Part shown: in pieces, positions 43,203 to 53,164 of the stretch | Layout of the letters: every line of letters begins with the position of its first letter | Position numbering within the stretch: position 1 is the first letter of the stretch | NCBI GenBank assembly: GCA_965207385.1 | Contig: CBDBLZ010000018.1 | Span: 62,001 to 126,000, forward strand | Direction: 5' to 3' | Length of the DNA stretch: 64,000 nt | Source of the DNA: CAZXEU01 sp965207385 | GTDB lineage: Bacteria > Bacteroidota > Rhodothermia > Rhodothermales > Bin80 | Made by a program: the position numbers and the translations under genes | Notes under the pieces: generated by a model | The model's input: only the letters and a program-made list of their open reading frames with translations | What the model was told of the DNA's origin: nothing | Database searches by the model: none

Positions 43203-44000
43203 CCTGCAAAGATTTACGTACGCGTCAAGAATCGAGATGCGCCGAACAGAATAATACGAAGCCAACGTGGATCTGGCACTACGGGTACGGCTCATTCCGG
43301 AGGAAACTGGTCACGGGACAGTGATCGTGCCGGCGATGGTCTATGGGGCTAGCACAGGGAGCACCACCGCTTTGGGCCGCTAATCGGAATAGGATTCCTC
43401 TCAGCCCTCGCGGCCTTTGTTGCACCAAGATGCATCGGGATGGGGACCGTGATTTACTCCGCCGAACGTGTCTCCGGGGCAGTGAATTGGGACCGTATTC
43501 GCCGCGCGATGACCCGGTTTCTGGATCTAAGGACGGGGTCAGGCGCATAGGTGCGGGCGCCCCTACATGTTAAGTGCCGTCGACAGAATCAGTTCGCGCT
43601 GCACCCAACCTTCCGCCATTGAGAATGCAGTAAATGATTCGGAGTTAGTGGAGCAATCGATATCGCCACTTCATTCCAAACCGGAACTAGAACAGCAAGA
43701 GGCCCTGCTTTCGCCCGATTGGGAAGCTATGGCCGCGAGAGCGCGCGAGCTCACCACCGATAGCGCCAAAGCCACGATCCGGCAATCTTTATGTCTCATG
43801 GTACCTTGCCGCACGGATGACTTGTCGTCGTAGAAATCCTCGGGCCATTGTCAAGCAAGAGGTCGGGATCGGCCAGCCTCGTTGACGTCAAGCGGTTTGC
43901 ATCCATGAGGCATGATGCGGGCCTCGCACTTTAGGCGCGCAGCGTTTGGTTGTCCTAGGCTGGTACGGTGCCCCTGCTGCCATGCCACCGCGGAAGTGTC
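43203..44000. other. about 800 bases between the two propeller genes, no supported gene
   Basis: A plus-strand frame at 43567-43833 encodes 88 residues with no similarity I recognise; I leave it out. No RNA gene or mobile element is visible here. Confidence 0.4.
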
Positions 44001-45215
44001 TTAGGACTTTATTATGCGCGCCCTAACAACCAGCTCGGCGCCAAGTTCATCCGTGGTTATGCCATAGAGCAATCCGTCTCGCACTATCGGTTCCGGGTTC
44101 AAATCCAGTGAAAATGGAAAGCGGACCTCTCCCAAATAATACCCTTCGCCCGTAAACAGGTCGAAAAGGCGCCCTTCATCCTCAGGAGTAGTTCCGACCC
44201 GATTCACCCACAGAGTTCCTTCGTCGTCGCTGAAGAAGGAGTTGACAACGGGTCTTGTCCTCGGGATTCTTGACTCGTCAATCTTTCCGCCTTGATTGGT
44301 GAACCAGGTGAGCCGCTCGCGGGCTGCTTCCATATCTGCACTGGTTACAGGAATTGGTTCGAAGGCTTTGGTTACCCTTCGAAGAATCCTGCCATCGGCC
44401 GTGACTTCGGCAAGTTCGTACGGCCTGGTGAGCAACGTCCAGAAGTTACCACTTGAGGAGAAACGCCACGTGAACGATCCCTGAAACGGGATGCTGGAAC
44501 TGATTCGGCCTCCGCCTTCATTTACTACTTCGAAGCGTTCAATTTCCAAGGGGCTCTCCGGAATTGCAATCGTATCAAGCGGTGCGAAGGACTGGTCAAA
44601 GCGGGCCAACAGCCGGGTCGTGTTCTCGTCATCATAGGAGAGCACGAACGCATTGTAGCGCCCCAGCTGGTCGAAGCCGCCCGGGTAAGGCCAAAAGTCC
44701 CAGCCAGCGCTGTTAACCTGTTCGGTTCTCTGGTAATTCCCCTCCGAGTTCAGAATCGTGAGCTGGCCCTTCTGCATTTGCATGACCCAGATCTCGCCGG
44801 TGCGGCTGACATCTACTGCCGCAGCGCGTTCGAATTCCCCAGGCCCGGCTCCCTCTCTTCCGACCGTGCGTATCAACATGCCGTCCGGGCCGAAAACATG
44901 GATTTCCTGCGAGTGGTCGTCTAACACGTAGACTTGACCCTGTGCATCCACATCAAAAGAGCGGATGCTTCCGAACAGAATGGCGTCTTCCCCCGTGTCG
45001 CCTCCAAGCCTCATCTCCTCCAGGATCTGCCACTGGTCTTCCGGTGCCCAATGAGGGTCATCGTTGTTGCGTACCACGATTTCACTGGAGGAAAGCGTGT
45101 CGATTGAGCCAGACCTTCCATCGGAATCATCGGGGTGCACAGGTCCGCATCCGAATGCCAGGAATGAATAAGCCAGGACAAAGAAGAAGGTGGCCCTCGG
45201 AGTAGTGAGTAGCAT
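44001..45215 (-). CDS. 6-bladed beta-propeller lipoprotein (copy 2)
   Basis: From ATG 45215 the product is 404 residues with a lipoprotein signal (FFFVLAYSFLAFGC). The propeller (about 65-395) shows RSFDVDAQGQVYVLDDHSQEIHVF, GREGAGPGEFERAAAVDVSRTGEIWVMQ and SFFSDDEGTLWVNRVG. The GAGPGEFE motif is shared with the protein at 41979-43202. ATG 45245 is also possible. It probably sits on the periplasmic or outer-membrane face; its partner is unknown. Confidence 0.82.
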   Translation of the reverse strand: MLLTTPRATFFFVLAYSFLAFGCGPVHPDDSDGRSGSIDTLSSSEIVVRNNDDPHWAPEDQWQILEEMRLGGDTGEDAILFGSIRSFDVDAQGQVYVLDDHSQEIHVFGPDGMLIRTVGREGAGPGEFERAAAVDVSRTGEIWVMQMQKGQLTILNSEGNYQRTEQVNSAGWDFWPYPGGFDQLGRYNAFVLSYDDENTTRLLARFDQSFAPLDTIAIPESPLEIERFEVVNEGGGRISSSIPFQGSFTWRFSSSGNFWTLLTRPYELAEVTADGRILRRVTKAFEPIPVTSADMEAARERLTWFTNQGGKIDESRIPRTRPVVNSFFSDDEGTLWVNRVGTTPEDEGRLFDLFTGEGYYLGEVRFPFSLDLNPEPIVRDGLLYGITTDELGAELVVRARIIKS

Positions 45216-46120
45216 GGTAGCGTAAATGGTGTTGAGCAACTGCATCGGGTATGTGAGGAAAAACGCAAACCGCTGTTCAATTATTGCGACGAGTGGCAGG
45301 AGGCACGTCCTCACTGCACCATATGCCGAACCCTACGACGCCCACGACACAAGGCCTGCACGCGGCTCATGAGTTGCACTTGTCCGCAGGAGTTGGTCGC
45401 TGGCGACCGCTCCTGGTACCAGGAAGCAGAGTGAAGGTGCGGTACAAGCAGCATTGCAATATGATGGCACCTCTTGCGGAGTGCCAGGCCGACCATCTTG
45501 ATGTGGCCAGGGTCGAACATGGCGCGGGGCGCACGTTGGCAAAGTGGGTTTCCGGTTCTTGCCCGGGCCTGAGTGATCTGGATTACCACGATGGTTTGCG
45601 GGGTGAATCGGTTTCGGCCTTTCCCGTGGCAGCTGCATTTATGGCGGGAGATTGTGGTTTCAGTCAGCACGACAACGGACATCCACGTAGAAGCTGCAGG
45701 ACGCCCAATCGGCCGAATAGGTATCAGCAAGAAGCAGACACATAGGACCGTTCGAGAACTTGCGCCGCGGAATTGGGGCCCCGAACTGCATTGCAAGACT
45801 GGTAACTTGACTATCCCTAGCGAGCCGGCGCACTCCAGCCTAATGCCACCGAGCGATAGCTTGTCTTCCAGATTGACCTTGCTCATGCAATAGATCGACC
45901 ATGCCGTTCGTTAGGTGTCCGGGACTTCGCGCCGGGCAAGTTATACGTCCGCCCGGGCATCTAGCAGAAAGAGCGAATTCGCTGACTGGACGTTATTCAA
46001 TGATCCCGCACCTGCCGAGCACCAGGGTGCCCGTTAGCCGCTTCCCTTTTAGCCCGTCGGCCTGCTAGAAACTCCTTCCCTTTCAACCTTCATGCTTCAA
46101 TGTCCTAGCTGATTCATATC
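45216..46120. other. about 0.9 kb upstream of the GLPGLI gene, no supported gene
   Basis: A minus-strand frame (about 45311-45886) begins with MSKVNLEDKLSL, which resembles the first residues of small cupin proteins, but the frame then loses the cupin motifs. It could be a broken cupin gene. The last part (about 45950-46120) is AT-richer and probably contains the GLPGLI/receptor promoter. Confidence 0.35.
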
Positions 46121-46972
46121 ATGATGTACAACGTTAATCTGAACCTGCGATGCCTGATTCTGGTCAAGCGCTGCCAGCCGCTGATGGCATTGCTGTTTCT
46201 TCCAGCGACGGTGTTTGCACAAGCCGGGACCGTGACCTACGCCCACACGCAGAGGTTCGATTTGGACCTGCCCGAAGAAATGGCGCAATTCAAGGAGTTC
46301 ATGCCGCCCAGCGTGACTGCGAACTACGCAATGGCCTTCAGCGGAGAGAAGGCGCTCTCCAGATTCCTGGACGTGGATGAGCCGGATCAGCCCGATCTCG
46401 ATCCCTCGGAAATTCTTTCGTCTGAAATCGGGGCGACACTGGCTGCAGCGATCGGGGCCGAGATGGACAACGTGGTGGTCAAGATGGACGTTTCGTCGGG
46501 CATGAAGAGCAAGGAAACGCACTGGTACGTGGACTACGCCGAAGGCATTTACCTTGATCGTAGAGAGCTGCTCAACCGGGAATTCCTAGTTCAGGGCGCG
46601 CTGCCCGAAATCGCGTGGAAGCTGACAGGCGAAGAGGCGCAGTTTCTTGAGCGCCGTGTGATGAAGGCTACTGCCGTGATGGATTCCACTACGTTAGAGG
46701 CGTGGTTTGCGCCCGAGATTGCGGTAGCGCTGGGGCCGAATCACTACGGCGGGCTGCCTGGCCTGATTCTGATGCTGTCGCTGAACGATGGCAAGGAGCT
46801 TTACGAAGCGACCGAGCTGGCCCTGGATGCCGGTGAAGTCGACGTAAGTCCTCCCGAAGACGGCCGCGAGGTGACCGAGGAAGAATACCAGAAGCTTGTT
46901 GCCGAAAAGTCCGAAGAAATGCAACAGCGGATTCGCAGTTTTCAAGGTGAGATCATAAGAATGAATCGCTGA
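46121..46972 (+). CDS. GLPGLI family exported protein
   Basis: The 283-residue protein has a signal peptide (about 1-33) and the family signature GLPGLILMLSL (within PNHYGGLPGLIL). These proteins are known mainly by co-occurrence with TonB-dependent receptors in Bacteroidota. The stop and the start of the receptor gene overlap (TGATG), so they are translationally coupled. The ATG at 46121 is strongest. Confidence 0.9.
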   Translation: MMYNVNLNLRCLILVKRCQPLMALLFLPATVFAQAGTVTYAHTQRFDLDLPEEMAQFKEFMPPSVTANYAMAFSGEKALSRFLDVDEPDQPDLDPSEILSSEIGATLAAAIGAEMDNVVVKMDVSSGMKSKETHWYVDYAEGIYLDRRELLNREFLVQGALPEIAWKLTGEEAQFLERRVMKATAVMDSTTLEAWFAPEIAVALGPNHYGGLPGLILMLSLNDGKELYEATELALDAGEVDVSPPEDGREVTEEEYQKLVAEKSEEMQQRIRSFQGEIIRMNR

Positions 46973-49728
46973 TGAAGTACGGGCAATTTGCGATCGCGGC
47001 GGTGGCATTGTTGTGCATGGCCTACGGGGCGAGTGCGCAGAGCCAGCGATTTGATGTAACGGGCGTTGTCGTGGATACCACCGGCGCCGGGCTGCCGCAG
47101 GCCACCGTGGTTGCCCTGACACGCGAAGATTCGGTCCTGACCAAGTTTTCCACATCTGGACCGAAGGGGCAATTCACGCTGCGCCGCATGGAGCCGGGCG
47201 AATACATCCTGCAAGTAACGTACGTGGGTTTCAGCACCTTGCGACAGGACTTCGCCATCTCAGATGGAGACATTGATGTTGGCACTGTGACGCTCCGCGA
47301 GCAAACATCGGAACTGGAGACGGTGATAGTAAGCGCGGACCACATACCCTTTGTGGTCAAGCGCGATACGCTCGAATACAACGCCAATGCCTTTACGACG
47401 CGGCCCGGGGATGTCGTGGAGGATTTGCTGCGACGCCTGCCGGGTATTGACGTGGAGCCCGATGGATCCATCAAGGCGCAGGGTGAAGACGTAAAGAACG
47501 TTCTCGTGGACGGGAAGGAATTCTTCGCCGAAACGCCAACCGTGGCCACGAAGAACCTGCCGGCCAAGGCCGTGGACAAGGTTCAGGTGTACGACAAACC
47601 CAGCGACCAGGCGGAATTCACGGGGATACCGGATGGCCAAGAGGAGAAGACCATTGACTTGCTGCTGAAGGACGAAGCCAAGCGTGGCGTGCTCGGCAAT
47701 ATCAGCGGTGGACTGGGCGGTGAGCAGGCGCCCGTCGGACGCTACCAGGCCAACGCCAGTCTGAACCGGTTTTCGCCGGCAGTGCAGCTGTCGCTGATTG
47801 GCAATGCCAGCAACGTCGGCCGTGGAGGCATTGGCCTTGCCGATGTGATGAGCCTCGGCCTTGGAAGCGGAATGAGTATCGTGACCAGTGTCAATGGCAT
47901 GTCCGTTGGCAGTCGCTCTGGCGGAGGGTTCACGGAGTCGGTGAACGCGGGCCTGAACGCCAGCCGGGATTTTGGCGGAAAGAACTGGATCCGCTCCAGC
48001 TATTTCCTTAATTCGCTCGACCGCGTTCGGGACAGCGAAACAAAACGCCAGGAGCTGGCCGGCATAGGCTCAAGCTCATTTGCTGACCGGACCGACCACA
48101 ACTCATCGAGTAACCTGGGACATAGTCTCAATCTGAATGCCCAGCTTCAGTTCAGTCCGGAGCATCGGATCCGGGCACGAAGCAGCTTTCGCCTGAGCTC
48201 CAATAGTTCGATCTCGTCCGGAGATCAAGAAACGCTTGGGCAATTGCGTGGCCTGATAAACCAGGCTACGACCAACCGCGATACGGACAATCGATCGGTG
48301 AACGGGACATCTTCAGTCACCTGGCGCAAGAGAATCAGTGATAACGGACGCAGTATAGTTGCCACCGGCGAATACTCGCTATCCGACACCGATATGACGG
48401 CCGATTTGCTTACGCGGACTGGCTTGTACACGTCGGGCAACGTGATGACCTGGGAGGAAGTGCAGCAGGAACAGGAGCAATTCGGCAAGTCCACATCAAA
48501 TGAGCTGCGCGTATCCTTGACAGAGCCCCTGGGCGGGGATCTCGTGTTCGAGGTGTTTGGTGAGCGCAACTTCCGACGCAGGGAGGAAGACAAGCGGTTT
48601 TACAATACAGCCGGGGATGAGCGAGTGCTGGATTCGCGGTTGAGCGATGCTTTTGAGCGAACCTACGCCTACTACCGAACGGGAGCGCAGCTTAGCCGCA
48701 ACCGGCAGACCGACTGGCTGACCTTCAGCGTAAATCTGCAACGTACGAGCCTGCGCGGAACGGTCACGTCGGGCAGAGCAGACGTGGCCGCAGGCTTCAC
48801 GCACGTACTGCCCACAATGATGTACAAGAACACGTTCAAGGAGCGAAGCACAATACACGTGCGGTATCGGGCCTCCACACGGGAGCCTTCGTTGCGGGAA
48901 CTTCAGCCGTACCCCGACAACGACAATCCGCTCCGCATCTATGTAGGCAATCCGGATCTGGTGCCGGAGTACCGCCACACGCTTTCGGGGTCGTACCGGT
49001 TCTTTGATTCCTGGTCGTTGATCAACATTTTCGTTTCCACCGGCACGACCTATACGCGCAACCGCATCGTACCCACACGCAAGATCGATGCGTTGCTGCG
49101 TCAGACGGTCAGTGCCGTAAACTCCGATGCGGGCTGGACGAACAATCTGGACGTGAGTTTTGGTACGCCGGTAAGGCCGCTTGGCATTAAGCTTAGCGTG
49201 GAAAACGATCTGTCGATTTCCAGGGGCTCCGAGTTTATCAATGCGCAGGAAAACGCGAGCCGCATTGTGCGCAATACGGTGGGCCTGCGCGTTGCAAACC
49301 GCAGCCAGGATGTGCTGGAGCTTGAGAGCGACATTCGAGCAACGTTCAACTTTACGGACTATTCGCTCAATGACGCACTTGGGCAGCAGTACGTTAACAC
49401 TAGGTTCCGTGCAGAGATTGCCTGGCATCCTGCGTTCTCCTGGACGATCCGGGGAGACTTCCGGTACCAGTTGTACGACCGGGATGTATTTGGAAACGTG
49501 CAAAATGTGGCCCTGGTAAATCTCGGACTTTCGCGCCAGCTATTAAATGAACGTGCGGAGGTTGAACTGGTAGTGCGGGATGTCTTCAATCAGAATCTGG
49601 GCGTCAGTTTCACGAACGCGGCCACTTATATTCAGGAGCAACGTGTCGAATCTTTGGGCCGCTACATTATGCTTCGCTTCTCCTACCGGCTCAGCGCAAT
49701 GAAAGGCATGGGCATCCTTGCCAGGTAG
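46972..49728 (+). CDS. outer-membrane beta-barrel receptor with carboxypeptidase-like domain
   Basis: The 918-residue protein has a signal peptide (about 1-23), a carboxypeptidase-regulatory-like domain (about 24-110: FDVTGVVVDTTGAGLPQATV, YILQVTYVGFSTLRQDF), a plug-like region (about 120-240: VVEDLLRRLPGIDVEPDGSIKAQGEDVKNVLVDG), and a barrel to the C-terminus, which ends YIMLRFSYRL. It belongs to the outer-membrane protein beta-barrel family often linked to GLPGLI genes. The ligand is unknown; no sigma/FecR pair is adjacent. Confidence 0.92.
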   Translation: MKYGQFAIAAVALLCMAYGASAQSQRFDVTGVVVDTTGAGLPQATVVALTREDSVLTKFSTSGPKGQFTLRRMEPGEYILQVTYVGFSTLRQDFAISDGDIDVGTVTLREQTSELETVIVSADHIPFVVKRDTLEYNANAFTTRPGDVVEDLLRRLPGIDVEPDGSIKAQGEDVKNVLVDGKEFFAETPTVATKNLPAKAVDKVQVYDKPSDQAEFTGIPDGQEEKTIDLLLKDEAKRGVLGNISGGLGGEQAPVGRYQANASLNRFSPAVQLSLIGNASNVGRGGIGLADVMSLGLGSGMSIVTSVNGMSVGSRSGGGFTESVNAGLNASRDFGGKNWIRSSYFLNSLDRVRDSETKRQELAGIGSSSFADRTDHNSSSNLGHSLNLNAQLQFSPEHRIRARSSFRLSSNSSISSGDQETLGQLRGLINQATTNRDTDNRSVNGTSSVTWRKRISDNGRSIVATGEYSLSDTDMTADLLTRTGLYTSGNVMTWEEVQQEQEQFGKSTSNELRVSLTEPLGGDLVFEVFGERNFRRREEDKRFYNTAGDERVLDSRLSDAFERTYAYYRTGAQLSRNRQTDWLTFSVNLQRTSLRGTVTSGRADVAAGFTHVLPTMMYKNTFKERSTIHVRYRASTREPSLRELQPYPDNDNPLRIYVGNPDLVPEYRHTLSGSYRFFDSWSLINIFVSTGTTYTRNRIVPTRKIDALLRQTVSAVNSDAGWTNNLDVSFGTPVRPLGIKLSVENDLSISRGSEFINAQENASRIVRNTVGLRVANRSQDVLELESDIRATFNFTDYSLNDALGQQYVNTRFRAEIAWHPAFSWTIRGDFRYQLYDRDVFGNVQNVALVNLGLSRQLLNERAEVELVVRDVFNQNLGVSFTNAATYIQEQRVESLGRYIMLRFSYRLSAMKGMGILAR

Positions 49729-50285
49729 ACCGTCGGCGCAGGGAGGCCTGCGAAGCGACCGTGCTGCTATCCGGAGTGGGCCCTCTCGCAGATCGATCGT
49801 GCAGCAATTGTATTCCGGAAGGCCAAGCTGCTGCGGTCCGAACGCACGCCGGCTAATGGGTGCCTTCGGCAAGTCGCAGCCGGACGCACTGCAGTCATTT
49901 GTCCGGACCTGATTCGAAAGCGGGACCGGAGCCTGACGACCAAGAAAGTTTAGGTCCGTCGTCCGCACGCCCGCAGCAATTGCAGGGGCAGATGGCTTTC
50001 GATGCAAGTCCGATGCCGGCAGAGCGTGGTTCTGATTCCGTTGCGCAACAACGCGCACCGGGAAGTGGCTTACACCCGCGCGCGCGGCATGGTGCCAGCC
50101 CGCTGGCAACGGAGGACGCGTGCGATCATAACATCAAGCCTGTCTTGCAGGGTCTGACAGGTACGTCTGGACTGTTGTTGTCCAACCGAGAGCCTGCAAG
50201 CGACGGCTGCAGCGGTGATGGAACCCGGCAGACGGGCTTCGCACCACTACTTCTGCGTTCTGCAGCCTGCGTTAGGGAGCGTCGG
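49729..50285. other. 557-base gap, no supported gene
   Basis: Between the receptor stop and the RidA stop I see no coding sequence or RNA gene with family similarity; only unrecognised short frames occur. Confidence 0.4.
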
Positions 50286-50684
50286 CTAGCGTACCGCGAC
50301 GCAGGAAATCTCGACACGGGCTCCGCGAGGCAGTGCACTGACCTGCACGGTTTCTCGGGCCGGCGGAGTCTCGTTGAAGTAGCGGGTGTAGACTTCGTTG
50401 ACCTGGGCAAAATCGTCCATGTCCACGAGGTAGACGCGGCACTGGACAACGCTCGAGTAGTCCAGACTAACCGCGTGCAGGATGGCGCCGATGTTCTGGA
50501 GCACCCGCTCGGTCTCGTCCGCTACATCTCCCGAGATGAGGGAGGCCGACGTGGGATCCAGCGCGATCTGGCCGGAGCAGTAAAGGGTGCGGTCAACCAG
50601 AATGGCCTGACTGTAAGGTCCGATGGCTGCGGGCGCCAAAGGCGTTTTCACCACCGTAAACGAAGCTTCTTCGACGTACGGCAT
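50286..50684 (-). CDS. RidA family protein
   Basis: The 132-residue protein has the RidA/YjgF/UK114 fold: APAAIGPYSQAILVDRTLYCSGQIALDP, ETERVLQNIGAIL, VVQCRVYLVDMDDFAQVNEVY and the C-terminal VQVSALPRGARVEISCVA with the substrate-binding arginine. RidA deaminates reactive enamines and imines made by PLP enzymes. A short divergent gap separates it from the SDR gene. Confidence 0.94.
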   Translation of the reverse strand: MPYVEEASFTVVKTPLAPAAIGPYSQAILVDRTLYCSGQIALDPTSASLISGDVADETERVLQNIGAILHAVSLDYSSVVQCRVYLVDMDDFAQVNEVYTRYFNETPPARETVQVSALPRGARVEISCVAVR

Positions 50685-50848
50685 GGAGCCACCTCCGGAA
50701 ATAGAGCCAAACTACCTAGGGAACATGCGCAACGGGAGGGGATAACTCAAACGAAGAAATGTCTAATTACGGCGTCTCCGCTTTGTAACAATTCCCTGGC
50801 GTGGGGGCGTCTGGAAGCTGAGTGCCATAACGATTCCGGGATCCGGCC

Positions 50849-51661
50849 ATGGATTTGGGACTGAAAGACAGAGTGGCATTTGTCGCGGGTGCCAGTAGTG
50901 GACTGGGCCTGGCCGCGGCGCTGGCCATGGCCCGCGAGGGATGTCGCGTGGCCATTTGTTCGCGCGACGAGGGACGCATTGAGCGGGCGGCGAAGGATTT
51001 GGTGCAGGACACGGGCACTTCCGAAGAGCATGTGCTTCCCCTGGCGTGCGACGTTACGGACGAAGCCCAGATCGCAGCTGCCATGCGCAAGATCCGTGAT
51101 GCGTATGGCACTTTACATGTTCTGGTTACCAACGCAGGAGGTCCTCCAACGGGACTCCTGGATGACTTTGACGCGAAGACCTGGCGGTCGGGACTGGAGC
51201 TTAATCTGGTAAGCACCATCAACCTGTGCCGGCTTGCGTTGCCACTGCTGAAGCAGGCGGCAGCCGAGGACGGTCATGCGCGGATCGTCATGGTGACGTC
51301 CATTGCTGCCAAGCAGCCCATTGGCACCCTGTATTTGTCGAACACGGCCCGGGCGGGAGTCCAGGGCTTTGCAAAAACGCTGTCCGAGGAAGTGGGACCG
51401 CTCGGCATTACGGTAAATACGGTACTTCCGGGGTTTACCCGAACGGAAAGACTGCAGCACCTTGTCGACGACCTGATGCAGCGTACGGGCAAGACCGCCG
51501 CGGAAGTAGAGGCGGGATGGGCGGAGAGCGCGGCGCTTAGGCGCATCGCCGATCCACAGGAATTTGCGGCCGTCGTGACTTTCCTGGCCAGCCGCCAGGC
51601 CAGCTTCCTGACGGGCGCGGCGGTACCCGTTGACGGAGGCTATTCGAAGCACGTCTTCTAG
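50849..51661 (+). CDS. SDR family oxidoreductase with altered active site
   Basis: The 270-residue protein has a normal Rossmann start (DRVAFVAGASSGLGLAAALAMAREG), LACDVTDEAQIAAAM and VTNAGGPPTG. In place of Y-x3-K it has YLSNTARAGVQGFAKTLSEEVG, the S-N-x-x-R pattern found in a known SDR subgroup, so it may use another catalytic arrangement or act on a bound cofactor. Ending VPVDGGYSKHVF is typical of SDRs. It lies 42 bases before mnmA on the same strand. Confidence 0.9.
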   Translation: MDLGLKDRVAFVAGASSGLGLAAALAMAREGCRVAICSRDEGRIERAAKDLVQDTGTSEEHVLPLACDVTDEAQIAAAMRKIRDAYGTLHVLVTNAGGPPTGLLDDFDAKTWRSGLELNLVSTINLCRLALPLLKQAAAEDGHARIVMVTSIAAKQPIGTLYLSNTARAGVQGFAKTLSEEVGPLGITVNTVLPGFTRTERLQHLVDDLMQRTGKTAAEVEAGWAESAALRRIADPQEFAAVVTFLASRQASFLTGAAVPVDGGYSKHVF

Positions 51662-51703
51662 AACGAGCTGTATCCGGTGCTGCGCACGGAGGCGCAATCT
51701 GGC

Positions 51704-52831
51704 ATGAACGACAGGATACTGGTAGCGATGAGCGGTGGAGTGGACTCCTCCGTGGCTGCCGTGATGCTGAGCCGCCAAGGCTACGAGGTGGTAGGACTCA
51801 CGATGAAGACGTGGGACTACGCGCAGGGCGGTCGATCCGCGGGCAAGGAGGTTGGCTGCTGTACGCTGGACTCCATGAACGACGCCAGGTCGGTCGCGCA
51901 GAAGTACGGCTTTGCGCATTTCGTGGTGGATATCCGGGGCGAGTTCGGCGACTGGGTCATCGAGCGGTTCACGGAAGAGTACCTTGCCGGCAGAACCCCG
52001 AATCCTTGTGTGCTCTGCAACACCCATATCAAGTGGGCGGCGCTCCTGGCGCGTGCGGATGACCTTGGCTGCGACCGCATCGCTACGGGACATTACTCCC
52101 GGGTGAGGCGCGACAGCGAAACCGGTCGCTACGTGCTGTCAGCGGGCGTGGATCTGAACAAGGATCAGAGCTACGCGCTGTGGGGGCTTCCGCAGGAGCA
52201 CCTCGCGCGCACAGTCTTCCCCCTTGGCAGCCTGACGAAGCCCGAGATTCGCCGCAAGGCGGAGGAGTTCGGGCTCAGCAGGGTCGCCGCGAAGCCGGAT
52301 TCGTATGAGATCTGCTTCATTCCTGACAACGATTACCGGCGGTTTCTCCGCGAACGAGTGGAGGGACTGGCACCGAGTGTGGAAGGAGGGGCCTTTGTGC
52401 TCTCGGACGGCACACATATCGGCCGGCATGCCGGCTATCCGTTCTACACCGTCGGGCAGCGCCACGGCCTCGGTCTGGCGCTGGGATATCCGGTGTACGT
52501 AACGGCCATAGACCCTGCCACCAACACCATCACGGTGGGGCCTCGCGAGGAGCTGCTGCGCCAGACGCTGACCGCTGATGGTGTCAATCTTGTCAAGTAC
52601 GAAAGCCTGGCAGAGGAGCGCAGCGCCACGGGCAAGGTTCGATACAAGGATCCGGGAGCTCCCTGCCTGGTGCGACAAACTACCGAGGATCAGCTTACGG
52701 TGTCATTTGCCGAACGTCGGCGGGCCATTGCTCCCGGACAATCGGTCGTTCTCTACGAAGGCGATGACGTATTGGCTGGCGGCTGGATTCGCACGGTCGA
52801 GGAGCCGGAAGAGGCGACTGCGAACAGGTAG
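51704..52831 (+). CDS. mnmA: tRNA-specific 2-thiouridylase MnmA
   Basis: The 375-residue enzyme forms 2-thiouridine at tRNA position 34. It has the PP-loop AMSGGVDSSVAAVML, the first catalytic cysteine in NPCVLCNTHIKW, the second in SYEICFIPDNDYRRFL, GHYSRV, and the C-terminal YTVGQRHGLGLA. The ATG at 51704 was chosen over the longer 51677 frame because the PP-loop must be near the start. A small protein gene follows. Confidence 0.96.
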   Translation: MNDRILVAMSGGVDSSVAAVMLSRQGYEVVGLTMKTWDYAQGGRSAGKEVGCCTLDSMNDARSVAQKYGFAHFVVDIRGEFGDWVIERFTEEYLAGRTPNPCVLCNTHIKWAALLARADDLGCDRIATGHYSRVRRDSETGRYVLSAGVDLNKDQSYALWGLPQEHLARTVFPLGSLTKPEIRRKAEEFGLSRVAAKPDSYEICFIPDNDYRRFLRERVEGLAPSVEGGAFVLSDGTHIGRHAGYPFYTVGQRHGLGLALGYPVYVTAIDPATNTITVGPREELLRQTLTADGVNLVKYESLAEERSATGKVRYKDPGAPCLVRQTTEDQLTVSFAERRRAIAPGQSVVLYEGDDVLAGGWIRTVEEPEEATANR

Positions 52832-52840
52832 ATCCGAGTG

Positions 52841-53152
52841 ATGCACCCAGGCGCTGCCGCTGCTTCAGGTGCGGCGCCGGAAGAGTCTCTTGTCATGAAG
52901 TCAGGCAGCCGACCGAGCGCCGGAATGATCAGTGGAACGGGCCGTGTTGCCTTCGTCGAGGTCGGCCGCGGATTCTACGGCATTCGCTCCGATGACGGCG
53001 CGCGCTACGATCCTGGTCGGCTGGACGAGGCATATCAGCGCCACGGATTGCGCGTCCGGTTTGTGCTGCGGCCGCGCCCCGGTGCCATGTCCGTGCGCAT
53101 GTGGGGGGAGCCCGTCGAGCTGGTGTCCGTGGAGCCGGTTGGTGCCGGGTAG
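52841..53152 (+). CDS. small conserved protein of unknown function
   Basis: From ATG 52841 the product is 103 residues; later ATG codons at 52895 and 52925 are possible. The C-terminal half has GTGRVAFVEVGRGFYGIRSDDGARYDPGRL then LRVRFVLRPRPG, a phrase I recognise from small Bacteroidota/Acidobacteriota proteins of unknown function. It follows mnmA by nine bases and may be cotranscribed. Confidence 0.7.
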   Translation: MHPGAAAASGAAPEESLVMKSGSRPSAGMISGTGRVAFVEVGRGFYGIRSDDGARYDPGRLDEAYQRHGLRVRFVLRPRPGAMSVRMWGEPVELVSVEPVGAG

Positions 53153-53164
53153 CCAGCCCCGGTG

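Noticed and set aside
43567..43833. An 88-residue plus-strand frame between the propeller genes
   Set aside because: No similarity and no clear ribosome site; too weak to call.
48496..49503. A minus-strand frame of 335 residues inside the barrel receptor gene
   Set aside because: It is a shadow of the receptor coding frame with no motif of its own.
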